Positions 10,343-23,746 of a stretch of DNA of 64,000 bases are shown one piece after another. The stretch is from NCBI RefSeq assembly GCF_041296385.1, contig NW_027183517.1, forward strand, positions 308,069 through 372,068, in the 5' to 3' direction. The notes below the pieces were generated by a model that saw nothing but the letters and a program-made list of their open reading frames with translations, was not told the DNA's origin and ran no database searches. How positions within the stretch are numbered: position 1 is the first letter of the stretch; the number at the start of each line of letters is the position of its first letter. This DNA comes from Aphelocoma coerulescens. Its lineage: Eukaryota > Chordata > Aves > Passeriformes > Corvidae. Made by a program: the position numbers and the translations under genes.

Positions 10343-11798
10343 CAAGTGGGCAACGGAGCTGCGAGAGTGCATCATGTGACGGCACATCTCTCTGAGAGAG
10401 GAGCTTTCGAGCCGCAGCGCGTTGCGCCCGGTTTCAAGGCTACTTGGAGGAGTGGGGGGTACTTGAAGAACGCCTTCTTTCTGGGCGCGTCCTTCTGGGT
10501 GTGCTCAAGCTGCATGGACTCGGCAGCACTGGAGGTGTAAGAACCTGTTTCTGGCCAGCTTGTGTGCTGGAGTGCAAGGGCTGCGCCTTCCTTTCTGAAG
10601 CAGCCCAGAGCATTCTCAGCGGAACCTGCTTGTGAAGCAGCTCTCGGCTGGACATTTGCGAGTCGCTGCACTGAAGTGCATGAAGCCGGTGCCCAGCTGC
10701 TTCGTCCTTCGCCTTCTGGGCTCTGGACAGAACTGAAGCGCAGCGATGGCTTGGAGCTTTGCCGCTCTTCAGCGCGAACACTGCACGCAGCCACAGGCTG
10801 CTGTGCACGGCTTTTCCTCAGCTCGACGTACAGTCATTGTCTTGCTGTTTCCCAGCGTCGAAAGTGTCCGTGTAGCTCTCGCTCAGCGAAATGCGTCAGG
10901 AGAGAAACACTTGCTGGATGAGCCTTTCGCTGGCCAAGACTTTCAACACAGCACCACCATTCGGGCAAGGAGGAGGAGAAAGGAAGACCATCTTTGCGTC
11001 CTGGCCCGTCCTTCTGTGCGAGACGCCTCTCCGCCTCTTCGCTCCCTGCAAGGCTGTAGTGTGCGCGCCGGCACGCGGAAGCGAGAGGGCAGGTGCAGAG
11101 AGCACCGCGATCTGACGGCGCCGTGCAGGCTGGAAAGGAAAGAGGGCTGCCACTGGAATGTGGTGCAAGTACAGGTTTGCACGCGTCGAGGGTAAGCTCT
11201 GGGTGAGCTTGTTGACCTAAAGCTGTTCTCTGTGCCAGACGTAGCCGAGAATCTTTCCGTTGAGATTCAGGCTACCGCGCAAACAGAATGTGGTGCTACC
11301 TAGCGCTGCGAGGGAAAGGGCATAGCCCAGGCGTGTTTCGGCAGAAGCAGCAGCACGGAGGGTTTCTCTGCCGGCACCGCGGCTCCCTGTGCGAGAAGTA
11401 GACGACGGCTCGACTCCGGCAGAATGAAAGCGCGACACGGTACGAAGAGCGTAAGAATGAAGGCAGAGCACCGAGCTGCCGTGCGCCATCGCGCAGGCTG
11501 CAAGAGGAAGCGTGCCTGGCCACCGGCTCCTTTGCGGATTCACGTTAGCACTTGAAAACAGAAAGTTCCACTCGCAGCTACTGGTGCTGCTACCTCTTTC
11601 TCTTCCAGCTTTCCCTGGAAAGAACTGTGCCCAGGTTTAGGCTTCAACGCGCCGAGGTAACAGTGGCAGATGCGGCAGAGAATGGAAATACAGCGTGCAG
11701 CGGGCGGTTTCTGGTGCTTTACGGGAGGCAAGGGGAAAGTGCAGCGCAGCAGTGGCTTTTACTTCTGGAGCCTTTTGCTTTGGTAGCAGCAGCTGCTG
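10343..11798. repeat. Unit 8, short
   Basis: Haplotype TTCTAGTGGAC, the same as units 10, 16 and 22. Second member of the dimer. Confidence 0.97.
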
Positions 11799-13254
11799 CA
11801 AGTGGGCAACGGAGCTGCGAGAGTGCATCATGTGACGGCACATCTCTCTGAGAGAGGAGCTTTCGAGCCGCAGCGCGTTGCGCCCGGTTTCAAGGCTACT
11901 TGGAGGAGTGGGGGGTACTTGAAGAACGCCTTCTTTCTGGGCGCGTCCTTCTGGGTGTGCTCAAGCTGCATGGACTAGGCAGCACTGGAGGTGTAAGAAC
12001 CTGTATCTGGCCAGCTTGTGTGCTGGAGTGCAAGGGCTGCGCCTTCCTTTCTGAAGCAGCCCAGAGCATTCTCAGCGGAACCTGCTTGTGAAGCAGCTCT
12101 CGGCTGGACATTTGCGAGTCGCTGCACTGAAGTGCATGAAGCCGGTGCCCAGCTGCTTCGTCCTTCGCCTTCTGGGCTCTGGACAGAACTGAAGCGCAGC
12201 GATGGCTTGGAGCTTTGCCGCTCTTCAGCGCGAACACTGCACGCAGCCACAGGCTGCTGTGCACGGCTTTTCCTCAGCTCGACGTACAGTCATTGTCTTG
12301 CTGTTTCCCAGCGTCGAAAGTGTCCGTGTAGCTCTCGCTCAGCGAAATGCGTCAGGAGAGAAACACTTGCTGGATGAGCCTTTCGCTGGCCAAGACTTTC
12401 AACACAGCACCACCATTCGGGCAAGGAGGAGGAGAAAGGAAGACCACCTTTGCGTCCTGGCCCGTCCTTCTGTGCGAGACGCCTCTCCGCCTCTTCGCTC
12501 CCTGCAAGGCTGTAGTGTGCGCGCCGGCACGCGGAAGCGAGAGGGCAGGTGCAGAGAGCACCGCGATCTGACGGCGCCGTGCAGGCTGGAAAGGAAAGAG
12601 GGCTGCCACTGGAATGTGGTGCAAGTACAGGTTTGCACGCGTCGAGGGTAAGCTCTGGGTGAGCTTGTTGACCTAAAGCTGTTCTCTGTGCCAGACGTAG
12701 CCGAGAATCTTTCCGTTGAGATTCAGGCTACCGCGCAAACAGAATGTGGTGCTACCTAGCGCTGCGAGGGAAAGTGCATAGCCCAGGCGTGTTTCGGCAG
12801 AAGCAGCAGCACGGAGGGTTTCTCTGCCGGCACCGCGGCTCCCTGTGCGAGAAGTAGACGACGGCTCGACTCCGGCAGAATGAAAGCGCGACACGGTACG
12901 AAGAGCGTAAGAATGAAGGCAGAGCACCGAGCTGCCGTGCGCCATCGCGCAGGCTGCAAGAGGAAGCGTGCCTGGCCACCGGCTCCTTTGCGGATTCACG
13001 TTAGCACTTGAAAACAGAAAGTTCCACTCGCAGCTACTGGTGCTGCTACCTCTTTCTCTTCCAGCTTTCCCTGGAAAGAACTGTGCCCAGGTTTAGGCTT
13101 CAACGCGCCGAGGTAACAGTGGCAGATGCGGCAGAGAATGGAAATACAGCGTGCAGCGGGCGGTTTCTGGTGCTTTTTGGGAGGCAAGGGGAAAGTGCAG
13201 CGCAGCAGTGGCTTTTACTTCTGGAGCCTTTTGCTTTGGTAGCAGCAGCTGCTG
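11799..13254. repeat. Unit 9, short
   Basis: Haplotype TTAAAGCGTTT. Second copy of unit 7 at a distance of 2,912 bp. The dimer junction falls at or just before its left end. Confidence 0.97.
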
Positions 13255-14710
13255 CAAGTGGGCAACGGAGCTGCGAGAGTGCATCATGTGACGGCACATC
13301 TCTCTGAGAGAGGAGCTTTCGAGCCGCAGCGCGTTGCGCCCGGTTTCAAGGCTACTTGGAGGAGTGGGGGGTACTTGAAGAACGCCTTCTTTCTGGGCGC
13401 GTCCTTCTGGGTGTGCTCAAGCTGCATGGACTCGGCAGCACTGGAGGTGTAAGAACCTGTTTCTGGCCAGCTTGTGTGCTGGAGTGCAAGGGCTGCGCCT
13501 TCCTTTCTGAAGCAGCCCAGAGCATTCTCAGCGGAACCTGCTTGTGAAGCAGCTCTCGGCTGGACATTTGCGAGTCGCTGCACTGAAGTGCATGAAGCCG
13601 GTGCCCAGCTGCTTCGTCCTTCGCCTTCTGGGCTCTGGACAGAACTGAAGCGCAGCGATGGCTTGGAGCTTTGCCGCTCTTCAGCGCGAACACTGCACGC
13701 AGCCACAGGCTGCTGTGCACGGCTTTTCCTCAGCTCGACGTACAGTCATTGTCTTGCTGTTTCCCAGCGTCGAAAGTGTCCGTGTAGCTCTCGCTCAGCG
13801 AAATGCGTCAGGAGAGAAACACTTGCTGGATGAGCCTTTCGCTGGCCAAGACTTTCAACACAGCACCACCATTCGGGCAAGGAGGAGGAGAAAGGAAGAC
13901 CATCTTTGCGTCCTGGCCCGTCCTTCTGTGCGAGACGCCTCTCCGCCTCTTCGCTCCCTGCAAGGCTGTAGTGTGCGCGCCGGCACGCGGAAGCGAGAGG
14001 GCAGGTGCAGAGAGCACCGCGATCTGACGGCGCCGTGCAGGCTGGAAAGGAAAGAGGGCTGCCACTGGAATGTGGTGCAAGTACAGGTTTGCACGCGTCG
14101 AGGGTAAGCTCTGGGTGAGCTTGTTGACCTAAAGCTGTTCTCTGTGCCAGACGTAGCCGAGAATCTTTCCGTTGAGATTCAGGCTACCGCGCAAACAGAA
14201 TGTGGTGCTACCTAGCGCTGCGAGGGAAAGGGCATAGCCCAGGCGTGTTTCGGCAGAAGCAGCAGCACGGAGGGTTTCTCTGCCGGCACCGCGGCTCCCT
14301 GTGCGAGAAGTAGACGACGGCTCGACTCCGGCAGAATGAAAGCGCGACACGGTACGAAGAGCGTAAGAATGAAGGCAGAGCACCGAGCTGCCGTGCGCCA
14401 TCGCGCAGGCTGCAAGAGGAAGCGTGCCTGGCCACCGGCTCCTTTGCGGATTCACGTTAGCACTTGAAAACAGAAAGTTCCACTCGCAGCTACTGGTGCT
14501 GCTACCTCTTTCTCTTCCAGCTTTCCCTGGAAAGAACTGTGCCCAGGTTTAGGCTTCAACGCGCCGAGGTAACAGTGGCAGATGCGGCAGAGAATGGAAA
14601 TACAGCGTGCAGCGGGCGGTTTCTGGTGCTTTACGGGAGGCAAGGGGAAAGTGCAGCGCAGCAGTGGCTTTTACTTCTGGAGCCTTTTGCTTTGGTAGCA
14701 GCAGCTGCTG
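13255..14710. repeat. Unit 10, short
   Basis: Haplotype TTCTAGTGGAC. Second copy of unit 8 at a distance of 2,912 bp. Confidence 0.97.
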
Positions 14711-16316
14711 CAAGTGGGCAACGGAGCTGCGAGAGTGCATCATGTGACGGCACATCTCTCTGAGAGAGGAGCTTTCGAGCCGCAGCGCGTTGCGCCCGGT
14801 TTCAAGGCTACTTGGAGGAGTGGGGGGTACTTGAAGAACGCCTTCTTTCTGGGCGCGTCCTTCTGGGTGTGCTCAAGCTGCATGGACTAGGCAGCACTGG
14901 AGGTGTAAGAACCTGTTTCTGGCCAGCTTGTGTGCTGGAGTGCAAGGGCTGCGCCTTCCTTTCTGAAGCAGCCCAGAGCATTCTCAGCGGAACCTGCTTG
15001 TGAAGCAGCTCTCGACTGGACATTTGCGAGTCGCTGCACTGAAGTGCATGAAGCCGGTGCCCAGCTGCTTCGTCCTTCGCTTTCTGGGCTCTGGACAGAA
15101 CTGAAGCGCAGCGATGGCTTGGAGCTTTGCCGCTCTTCAGCGTGAACACTGCACGCAGCCACAGGCTGGACATTTGCGAGTCGCTGCACTGAAGTGCATG
15201 AAGCCGGTGCCCAGCTGCTTCGTCCTTCGCCTTCTGGGCTCTGGACAGAACTGAAGCGCAGCGATGGCTTGGAGCTTTGCCGCTCTTCAGCGCGAACACT
15301 GCACGCAGCCACAGGCTGCTGTGCACGGCTTTTCCTCAGCTCGACGTACCGTCATTCTCTTGCTGTTTCCCAGCGTCGAAAGTGTCCGTGTAGCTCTCGC
15401 TCAGCGAAATGCGTCAGGAGAGAAACACTTGCTGGATGAGCCTTTCGCTGGCCAAGACTTTCAACACAGCACCACCATTCGGGCAAGGAGGAGGAGAAAG
15501 GAAGACCATCTTTGCGTCCTGGCCCGTCCTTCTGTGCGAGACGCCTCTCCGCCTCTTCGCTCCCTGCAAGGCTGTAGTGTGCGCGCCGGCACGCGGAAGC
15601 GAGAGGGCAGGTGCAGAGAGCACCGCGATCTGACGGCGCCGTGCAGGCTGGAAAGGAAAGAGGGCTGCCACTGGAATGTGGTGCAAGTACAGGTTTGCAC
15701 GCGTCGAGGGTAAGCTCTGGGTGAGCTTGTTGACCTAAAGCTGTTCTCTGTGCCAGACGTAGCCGAGAATCTTTCCGTTGAGATTCAGGCTACCGCGCAA
15801 ACAGAATGTGGTGCTACCTAGCGCTGCGAGGGAAAGGGCATAGCCCAGGCGTGTTTCGGCAGAAGCAGCAGCACGGAGGGTTTCTCTGCCGGCACCGCGG
15901 CTCCCTGTGCGAGAAGTAGACGACGGCTCGACTCCGGCAGAATGAAAGCGCGACACGGTACGAAGAGCGTAAGAATGAAGGCAGAGCACCGAGCTGCCGT
16001 GCGCCATCGCGCAGGCTGCAAGAGGAAGCGTGCCTGGCCACCGGCTCCTTTGCGGATTCACGTTAGCACTTGAAAACAGAAAGTTCCACTCGCAGCTACT
16101 GGTGCTGCTACCTCTTTCTCTTCCAGCTTTCCCTGGAAAGAACTGTGCCCAGGTTTAGGCTTCAACGCGCCGAGGTAACAGTGGCAGATGCGGCAGAGAA
16201 TGGAAATACAGCGTGCAGCGGGCGGTTTCTGGTGCTTTACGGGAGGCAAGGGGAAAGTGCAGCGCAGCAGTGGCTTTTACTTCTGGAGCCTTTTGCTTTG
16301 GTAGCAGCAGCTGCTG
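14711..16316. repeat. Unit 11, long
   Basis: Haplotype TTATCCTGGAC with the 150-bp duplication. A at offset 305 is shared with long units 17 and 23. Confidence 0.97.
15014..15313. repeat. 150-bp internal tandem duplication, unit 11
   Basis: Same two-copy structure and the same two C-to-T marks in the first copy. Additional A at offset 305. Confidence 0.96.
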
Positions 16317-17772
16317 CAAGTGGGCAACGGAGCTGCGAGAGTGCATCATGTGACGGCACATCTCTCTGAGAGAGGAGCTTTCGAGCCGCAGCGCGTTGCG
16401 CCCGGTTTCAAGGCTACTTGGAGGAGTGGGGGGTACTTGAAGAACGCCTTCTTTCTGGGCGCGTCCTTCTGGGTGTGCTCAAGCTGCATGGACTAGGCAG
16501 CATTGGAGGTGTAAGAACCTGTATCTGGCCAGCTTGTGTGCTGGAGTGCAAGGGCTGCGCCTTCCTTTCTGAAGCAGCCCAGAGCATTCTCAGCGGAACC
16601 TGCTTGTGAAGCAGCTCTCGGCTGGACATTTGCGAGTCGCTGCACTGAAGTGCATGAAGCCGGTGCCCAGCTGCTTCGTCCTTCGCCTTCTGGGCTCTGG
16701 ACAGAACTGAAGCGCAGCGATGGCTTGGAGCTTTGCCGCTCTTCAGCGCGAACACTGCACGCAGCCACAGGCTGCTGTGCACGGCTTTTCCTCAGCTCGA
16801 CGTACAGTCATTGTCTTGCTGTTTCCCAGCGTCGAAAGTGTCCGTGTAGCTCTCGCTCAGCGAAATGCGTCAGAGGAGAAACACTTGCTGGATGAGCCTT
16901 TCGCTGGCCAAGACTTTCAACACAGCACCACCATTCGGGCAAGGAGGAGGAGAAAGGAAGACCACCTTTGCGTCCTGGCCCGTCCTTCTGTGCGAGACGC
17001 CTCTCCGCCTCTTCGCTCCCTGCAAGGCTGTAGTGTGCGCGCCGGCACGCGGAAGCGAGAGGGCAGGTGCAGAGAGCACCGCGATCTGACGGCGCCGTGC
17101 AGGCTGGAAAGGAAAGAGGGCTGCCACTGGAATGTGGTGCAAGTACAGGTTTGCACGCGTCGAGGGTAAGCTCTGGGTGAGCTTGTTGACCTAAAGCTGT
17201 TCTCTGTGCCAGACGTAGCCGAGAATCTTTCCGTTGAGATTCAGGCTACCGCGCAAACAGAATGTGGTGCTACCTAGCGCTGCGAGGGAAAGGGCATAGC
17301 CCAGGCGTGTTTCAGCAGAAGCAGCAGCACGGAGGGTTTCTCTGCCGGCACCGCGGCTCCCTGTGCGAGAAGTAGACGACGGCTCGACTCCGGCAGAATG
17401 AAAGCGCGACACGGTACGAAGAGCGTAAGAATGAAGGCAGAGCACCGAGCTGCCGTGCGCCATCGCGCAGGCTGCAAGAGGAAGCGTGCCTGGCCACCGG
17501 CTCCTTTGCGGATTCACGTTAGCACTTGAAAACAGAAAGTTCCACTCGCAGCTACTGGTGCTGCTACCTCTTTCTCTTCCAGCTTTCCCTGGAAAGAACT
17601 GTGCCCAGGTTTAGGCTTCAACGCGCCGAGGTAACAGTGGCAGATGCGGCAGAGAATGGAAATACAGCGTGCAGCGGGCGGTTTCTGGTGCTTTACGGGA
17701 GGCAAGGGGAAAGTGCAGCGCAGCAGTGGCTTTTACTTCTGGAGCCTTTTGCTTTGGTAGCAGCAGCTGCTG
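16317..17772. repeat. Unit 12, short, most private changes
   Basis: Haplotype TTAAAGCGGAC. Private changes: C to T at 16503, a GA-to-AG swap at 16874-16875, and G to A in a CpG at 17314. Confidence 0.97.
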
Positions 17773-19228
17773 CAAGTGGGCAACGGAGCTGCGAGAGTGC
17801 ATCATGTGACGGCACATCTCTCTGAGAGAGGAGCTTTCGAGCCGCAGCGCGTTGCGCCCGGTTTCAAGGCTACTTGGAGGAGTGGGGGGTACTTGAAGAA
17901 CGCCTTCTTTCTGGGCGCGTCCTTCTGGGTGTGCTCAAGCTGCATGGACTAGGCAGCACTGGAGGTGTAAGAACCTGTATCTGGCCAGCTTGTGTGCTGG
18001 AGTGCAAGGGCTGCGCCTTCCTTTCTGAAGCAGCCCAGAGCATTCTCAGCGGAACCTGCTTGTGAAGCAGCTCTCGGCTGGACATTTGCGAGTCGCTGCA
18101 CTGAAGTGCATGAAGCCGGTGCCCAGCTGCTTCTTCCTTCGCCTTCTGGGCTCTGGACAGAACTGAAGCGCAGCGATGGCTTGGAGCTTTGCCGCTCTTC
18201 AGCGCGAACACTGCACGCAGCCACAGGCTGCTGTGCACGGCTTTTCCTCAGCTCGACGTACAGTCATTGTCTTGCTGTTTCCCAGCGTCGAAAGTGTCCG
18301 TGTAGCTCTCGCTCAGCGAAATGCGTCAGGAGAGAAACACTTGCTGGATGAGCCTTTCGCTGGCCAAGACTTTCAACACAGCACCACCATTCGGGCAAGG
18401 AGGAGGAGAAAGGAAGACCATCTTTGCGTCCTGGCCCGTCCTTCTGTGCGAGACGCCTCTCCGCCTCTTCGCTCCCTGCAAGGCTGTAGTGTGCGCGCCG
18501 GCACGCGGAAGCGAGAGGGCAGGTGCAGAGAGCACCGCGATCTGACGGCGCCGTGCAGGCTGGAAAGGAAAGAGGGCTGCCACTGGAATGTGGTGCAAGT
18601 ACAGGTTTGCACGCGTCGAGGGTAAGCTCTGGGTGAGCTTGTTGACCTAAAGCTGTTCTCTGTGCCAGACGTAGCCGAGAATCTTTCCGTTGAGATTCAG
18701 GCTACCGCGCAAACAGAATGTGGTGCTACCTAGCGCTGCGAGGGAAAGGGCATAGCCCAGGCGTGTTTCGGCAGAAGCAGCAGCACGGAGGGTTTCTCTG
18801 CCGGCACCGCGGCTCCCTGTGCGAGAAGTAGACGACGGCTCGACTCCGGCAGAATGAAAGCGCGACACGGTACGAAGAGCGTAAGAATGAAGGCAGAGCA
18901 CCGAGCTGCCGTGCGCCATCGCGCAGGCTGCAAGAGGAAGCGTGCCTGGCCACCGGCTCCTTTGCGGATTCACGTTAGCACTTGAAAACAGAAAGTTCCA
19001 CTCGCAGCTACTGGTGCTGCTACCTCTTTCTCTTCCAGCTTTCCCTGGAAAGAACTGTGCCCAGGTTTAGGCTTCAACGCGCCGAGGTAACAGTGGCAGA
19101 TGCGGCAGAGAATGGAAATACAGCGTGCAGCGGGCGGTTTCTGGTGCTTTACGGGAGGCAAGGGGAAAGTGCAGCGCAGCAGTGGCTTTTACTTCTGGAG
19201 CCTTTTGCTTTGGTAGCAGCAGCTGCTG
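17773..19228. repeat. Unit 13, short
   Basis: Haplotype TTAAAGTGGAC. T at offset 362 links it to unit 2, but 977 and 1379-1380 differ from unit 2, so the shared tract covers only part of the unit. Confidence 0.97.
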
Positions 19229-20684
19229 CAAGTGGGCAACGGAGCTGCGAGAGTGCATCATGTGACGGCACATCTCTCTGAGAGAGGAGCTTTCGAGCCG
19301 CAGCGCGTTGCGCCCGGTTTCAAGGCTACTTGGAGGAGTGGGGGGTACTTGAAGAACGCCTTCTTTCTGGGCGCGCCCTACTGGGTGTGCTCAAGCTGCA
19401 TGGACTCGGCAGCACTGGAGGTGTAAGAACCTGTTTCTGGCCAGCTTGTGTGCTGGAGTGCAAGGGCTGCGCCTTCCTTTCTGAAGCAGCCCAGAGCATT
19501 CTCAGCGGAACCTGCTTGTGAAGCAGCTCTCGGCTGGACATTTGCGAGTCGCTGCACTGAAGTGCATGAAGCCGGTGCCCAGCTGCTTCGTCCTTCGCCT
19601 TCTGGGCTCTGGACAGAACTGAAGCGCAGCGATGGCTTGGAGCTTTGCCGCTCTTCAGCGCGAACACTGCACGCAGCCACAGGCTGCTGTGCACGGCTTT
19701 TCCTCAGCTCGACGTACAGTCATTGTCTTGCTGTTTCCCAGCGTCGAAAGTGTCCGTGTAGCTCTCGCTCAGCGAAATGCGCCAGGAGAGAAACACTTGC
19801 TGGATGAGCCTTTCGCTGGCCAAGACTTTCAACACAGCACCACCATTCGGGCAAGGAGGAGGAGAAAGGAAGACCATCTTTGCGTCCTGGCCCGTCCTTC
19901 TGTGCGAGACGCCTCTCCGCCTCTTCGCTCCCTGCAAGGCTGTAGTGTGCGCGCCGGCACTCGGAAGCGAGAGGGCAGGTGCAGAGAGCACCGCGATCTG
20001 ACGGCGCCGTGCAGGCTGGAAAGGAAAGAGGGCTGCCACTGGAATGTGGTGCAAGTACAGGTTTGCACGCGTCGAGGGTAAGCTCTGGGTGAGCTTGTTG
20101 ACCTAAAGCTGTTCTCTGTGCCAGACGTAGCCGAGAATCTTTCCGTTGAGATTCAGGCTACCGCGCAAACAGAATGTGGTGCTACCTAGCGCTGCGAGGG
20201 AAAGGGCATAGCCCAGGCGTGTTTCGGCAGAAGCAGCAGCACGGAGGGTTTCTCTGCCGGCACCGCGGCTCCCTGTGCGAGAAGTAGACGACGGCTCGAC
20301 TCCGGCAGAATGAAAGCGCGACACGGTACGAAGAGCGTAAGAATGAAGGCAGAGCACCGAGCTGCCGTGCGCCATCGCGCAGGCTGCAAGAGGAAGCGTG
20401 CCTGGCCACCGGCTCCTTTGCGGATTCACGTTAGCACTTGAAAACAGAAAGTTCCACTCGCAGCTACTGGTGCTGCTACCTCTTTCTCTTCCAGCTTTCC
20501 CTGGAAAGAACTGTGCCCAGGTTTAGGCTTCAACGCGCCGAGGTAACAGTGGCAGATGCGGCAGAGAATGGAAATACAGCGTGCAGCGGGCGGTTTCTGG
20601 TGCTTTACGGGAGGCAAGGGGAAAGTGCAGCGCAGCAGTGGCTTTTACTTCTGGAGCCTTTTGCTTTGGTAGCAGCAGCTGCTG
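19229..20684. repeat. Unit 14, short
   Basis: Haplotype CACTAGTGGAC. T at offset 733 is shared with unit 3. Private C at 19782. Confidence 0.97.
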
Positions 20685-22290
20685 CAAGTGGGCAACGGAG
20701 CTGCGAGAGTGCATCATGTGACGGCACATCTCTCTGAGAGAGGAGCTTTCGAGCCGCAGCGCGTTGCGCCCGGTTTCAAGGCTACTTGGAGGAGTGGGGG
20801 GTACTTGAAGAACGCCTTCTTTCTGGGCGCGTCCTTCTGGGTGTGCTCAAGCTGCATGGACTAGGCAGCACTGGAGGTGTAAGAACCTGTTTCTGGCCAG
20901 CTTGTGTGCTGGAGTGCAAGGGCTGCGCCTTCCTTTCTGAAGCAGCCCAGAGCATTCTCAGCGGAACCTGCTTGTGAAGCAGCTCTCGGCTGGACATTTG
21001 CGAGTCGCTGCACTGAAGTGCATGAAGCCGGTGCCCAGCTGCTTCGTCCTTCGCTTTCTGGGCTCTGGACAGAACTGAAGCGCAGCGATGGCTTGGAGCT
21101 TTGCCGCTCTTCAGCGTGAACACTGCACGCAGCCACAGGCTGGACATTTGCGAGTCGCTGCACTGAAGTGCATGAAGCCGGTGCCCAGCTGCTTCGTCCT
21201 TCGCCTTCTGGGCTCTGGACAGAACTGAAGCGCAGCGATGGCTTGGAGCTTTGCCGCTCTTCAGCGCGAACACTGCACGCAGCCACAGGCTGCTGTGCAC
21301 GGCTTTTCCTCAGCTCGACGTACCGTCATTGTCTTGCTGTTTCCCAGCGTCGAAAGTGTCCGTGTAGCTCTCGCTCAGCGAAATGCGTCAGGAGAGAAAC
21401 ACTTGCTGGATGAGCCTTTCGCTGGCCAAGACTTTCAACACAGCACCACCATTCGGGCAAGGAGGAGGAGAAAGGAAGACCACCTTTGCGTCCTGGCCCG
21501 TCCTTCTGTGCGAGACGCCTCTCCGCCTCTTCGCTCCCTGCAAGGCTGTAGTGTGCGCGCCGGCACGCGGAAGCGAGAGGGCAGGTGCAGAGAGCACCGC
21601 GATCTGACGGCGCCGTGCAGGCTGGAAAGGAAAGAGGGCTGCCACTGGAATGTGGTGCAAGTACAGGTTTGCACGCGTCGAGGGTAAGCTCTGGGTGAGC
21701 TTGTTGACCTAAAGCTGTTCTCTGTGCCAGACGTAGCCGAGAATCTTTCCGTTGAGATTCAGGCTACCGCGCAAACAGAATGTGGTGCTACCTAGCGCTG
21801 CGAGGGAAAGTGCATAGCCCAGGCGTGTTTCGGCAGAAGCAGCAGCACGGAGGGTTTCTCTGCCGGCACCGCGGCTCCCTGTGCGAGAAGTAGACGACGG
21901 CTCGACTCCGGCAGAATGAAAGCGCGACACGGTACGAAGAGCGTAAGAATGAAGGCAGAGCACCGAGCTGCCGTGCGCCATCGCGCAGGCTGCAAGAGGA
22001 AGCGTGCCTGGCCACCGGCTCCTTTGCGGATTCACGTTAGCACTTGAAAACAGAAAGTTCCACTCGCAGCTACTGGTGCTGCTACCTCTTTCTCTTCCAG
22101 CTTTCCCTGGAAAGAACTGTGCCCAGGTTTAGGCTTCAACGCGCCGAGGTAACAGTGGCAGATGCGGCAGAGAATGGAAATACAGCGTGCAGCGGGCGGT
22201 TTCTGGTGCTTTTTGGGAGGCAAGGGGAAAGTGCAGCGCAGCAGTGGCTTTTACTTCTGGAGCCTTTTGCTTTGGTAGCAGCAGCTGCTG
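20685..22290. repeat. Unit 15, long
   Basis: Haplotype TTATCGCGTTT with the 150-bp duplication. From 21325 on its right part is the left end of the hexamer repeat and matches the right part of unit 21. Confidence 0.97.
20988..21287. repeat. 150-bp internal tandem duplication, unit 15
   Basis: Same two-copy structure with both marks in the first copy. Confidence 0.96.
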
Positions 22291-23746
22291 CAAGTGGGCA
22301 ACGGAGCTGCGAGAGTGCATCATGTGACGGCACATCTCTCTGAGAGAGGAGCTTTCGAGCCGCAGCGCGTTGCGCCCGGTTTCAAGGCTACTTGGAGGAG
22401 TGGGGGGTACTTGAAGAACGCCTTCTTTCTGGGCGCGTCCTTCTGGGTGTGCTCAAGCTGCATGGACTCGGCAGCACTGGAGGTGTAAGAACCTGTTTCT
22501 GGCCAGCTTGTGTGCTGGAGTGCAAGGGCTGCGCCTTCCTTTCTGAAGCAGCCCAGAGCATTCTCAGCGGAACCTGCTTGTGAAGCAGCTCTCGGCTGGA
22601 CATTTGCGAGTCGCTGCACTGAAGTGCATGAAGCCGGTGCCCAGCTGCTTCGTCCTTCGCCTTCTGGGCTCTGGACAGAACTGAAGCGCAGCGATGGCTT
22701 GGAGCTTTGCCGCTCTTCAGCGCGAACACTGCACGCAGCCACAGGCTGCTGTGCACGGCTTTTCCTCAGCTCGACGTACAGTCATTGTCTTGCTGTTTCC
22801 CAGCGTCGAAAGTGTCCGTGTAGCTCTCGCTCAGCGAAATGCGTCAGGAGAGAAACACTTGCTGGATGAGCCTTTCGCTGGCCAAGACTTTCAACACAGC
22901 ACCACCATTCGGGCAAGGAGGAGGAGAAAGGAAGACCATCTTTGCGTCCTGGCCCGTCCTTCTGTGCGAGACGCCTCTCCGCCTCTTCGCTCCCTGCAAG
23001 GCTGTAGTGTGCGCGCCGGCACGCGGAAGCGAGAGGGCAGGTGCAGAGAGCACCGCGATCTGACGGCGCCGTGCAGGCTGGAAAGGAAAGAGGGCTGCCA
23101 CTGGAATGTGGTGCAAGTACAGGTTTGCACGCGTCGAGGGTAAGCTCTGGGTGAGCTTGTTGACCTAAAGCTGTTCTCTGTGCCAGACGTAGCCGAGAAT
23201 CTTTCCGTTGAGATTCAGGCTACCGCGCAAACAGAATGTGGTGCTACCTAGCGCTGCGAGGGAAAGGGCATAGCCCAGGCGTGTTTCGGCAGAAGCAGCA
23301 GCACGGAGGGTTTCTCTGCCGGCACCGCGGCTCCCTGTGCGAGAAGTAGACGACGGCTCGACTCCGGCAGAATGAAAGCGCGACACGGTACGAAGAGCGT
23401 AAGAATGAAGGCAGAGCACCGAGCTGCCGTGCGCCATCGCGCAGGCTGCAAGAGGAAGCGTGCCTGGCCACCGGCTCCTTTGCGGATTCACGTTAGCACT
23501 TGAAAACAGAAAGTTCCACTCGCAGCTACTGGTGCTGCTACCTCTTTCTCTTCCAGCTTTCCCTGGAAAGAACTGTGCCCAGGTTTAGGCTTCAACGCGC
23601 CGAGGTAACAGTGGCAGATGCGGCAGAGAATGGAAATACAGCGTGCAGCGGGCGGTTTCTGGTGCTTTACGGGAGGCAAGGGGAAAGTGCAGCGCAGCAG
23701 TGGCTTTTACTTCTGGAGCCTTTTGCTTTGGTAGCAGCAGCTGCTG
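22291..23746. repeat. Unit 16, short
   Basis: Haplotype TTCTAGTGGAC. Hexamer partner of unit 22 (distance 9,186 bp). Confidence 0.97.

Larger units (their letters stand above)
8234..14916. repeat. Higher-order dimer repeat, period 2,912 bp, about 2.3 copies
   Basis: Units 7-8 and 9-10 have the same pair of haplotypes in the same order (TTAAAGCGTTT then TTCTAGTGGAC). Comparing the sequence with itself at a shift of 2,912 bp, the first diagnostic mismatches are 8233 C versus 11145 G on the left and 12005 A versus 14917 T on the right. Between them no diagnostic site differs. The tract is two periods plus 859 bp, as expected for one tandem duplication. Its junction lies in 11146-12004. Not checked base by base. 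Confidence 0.85.
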
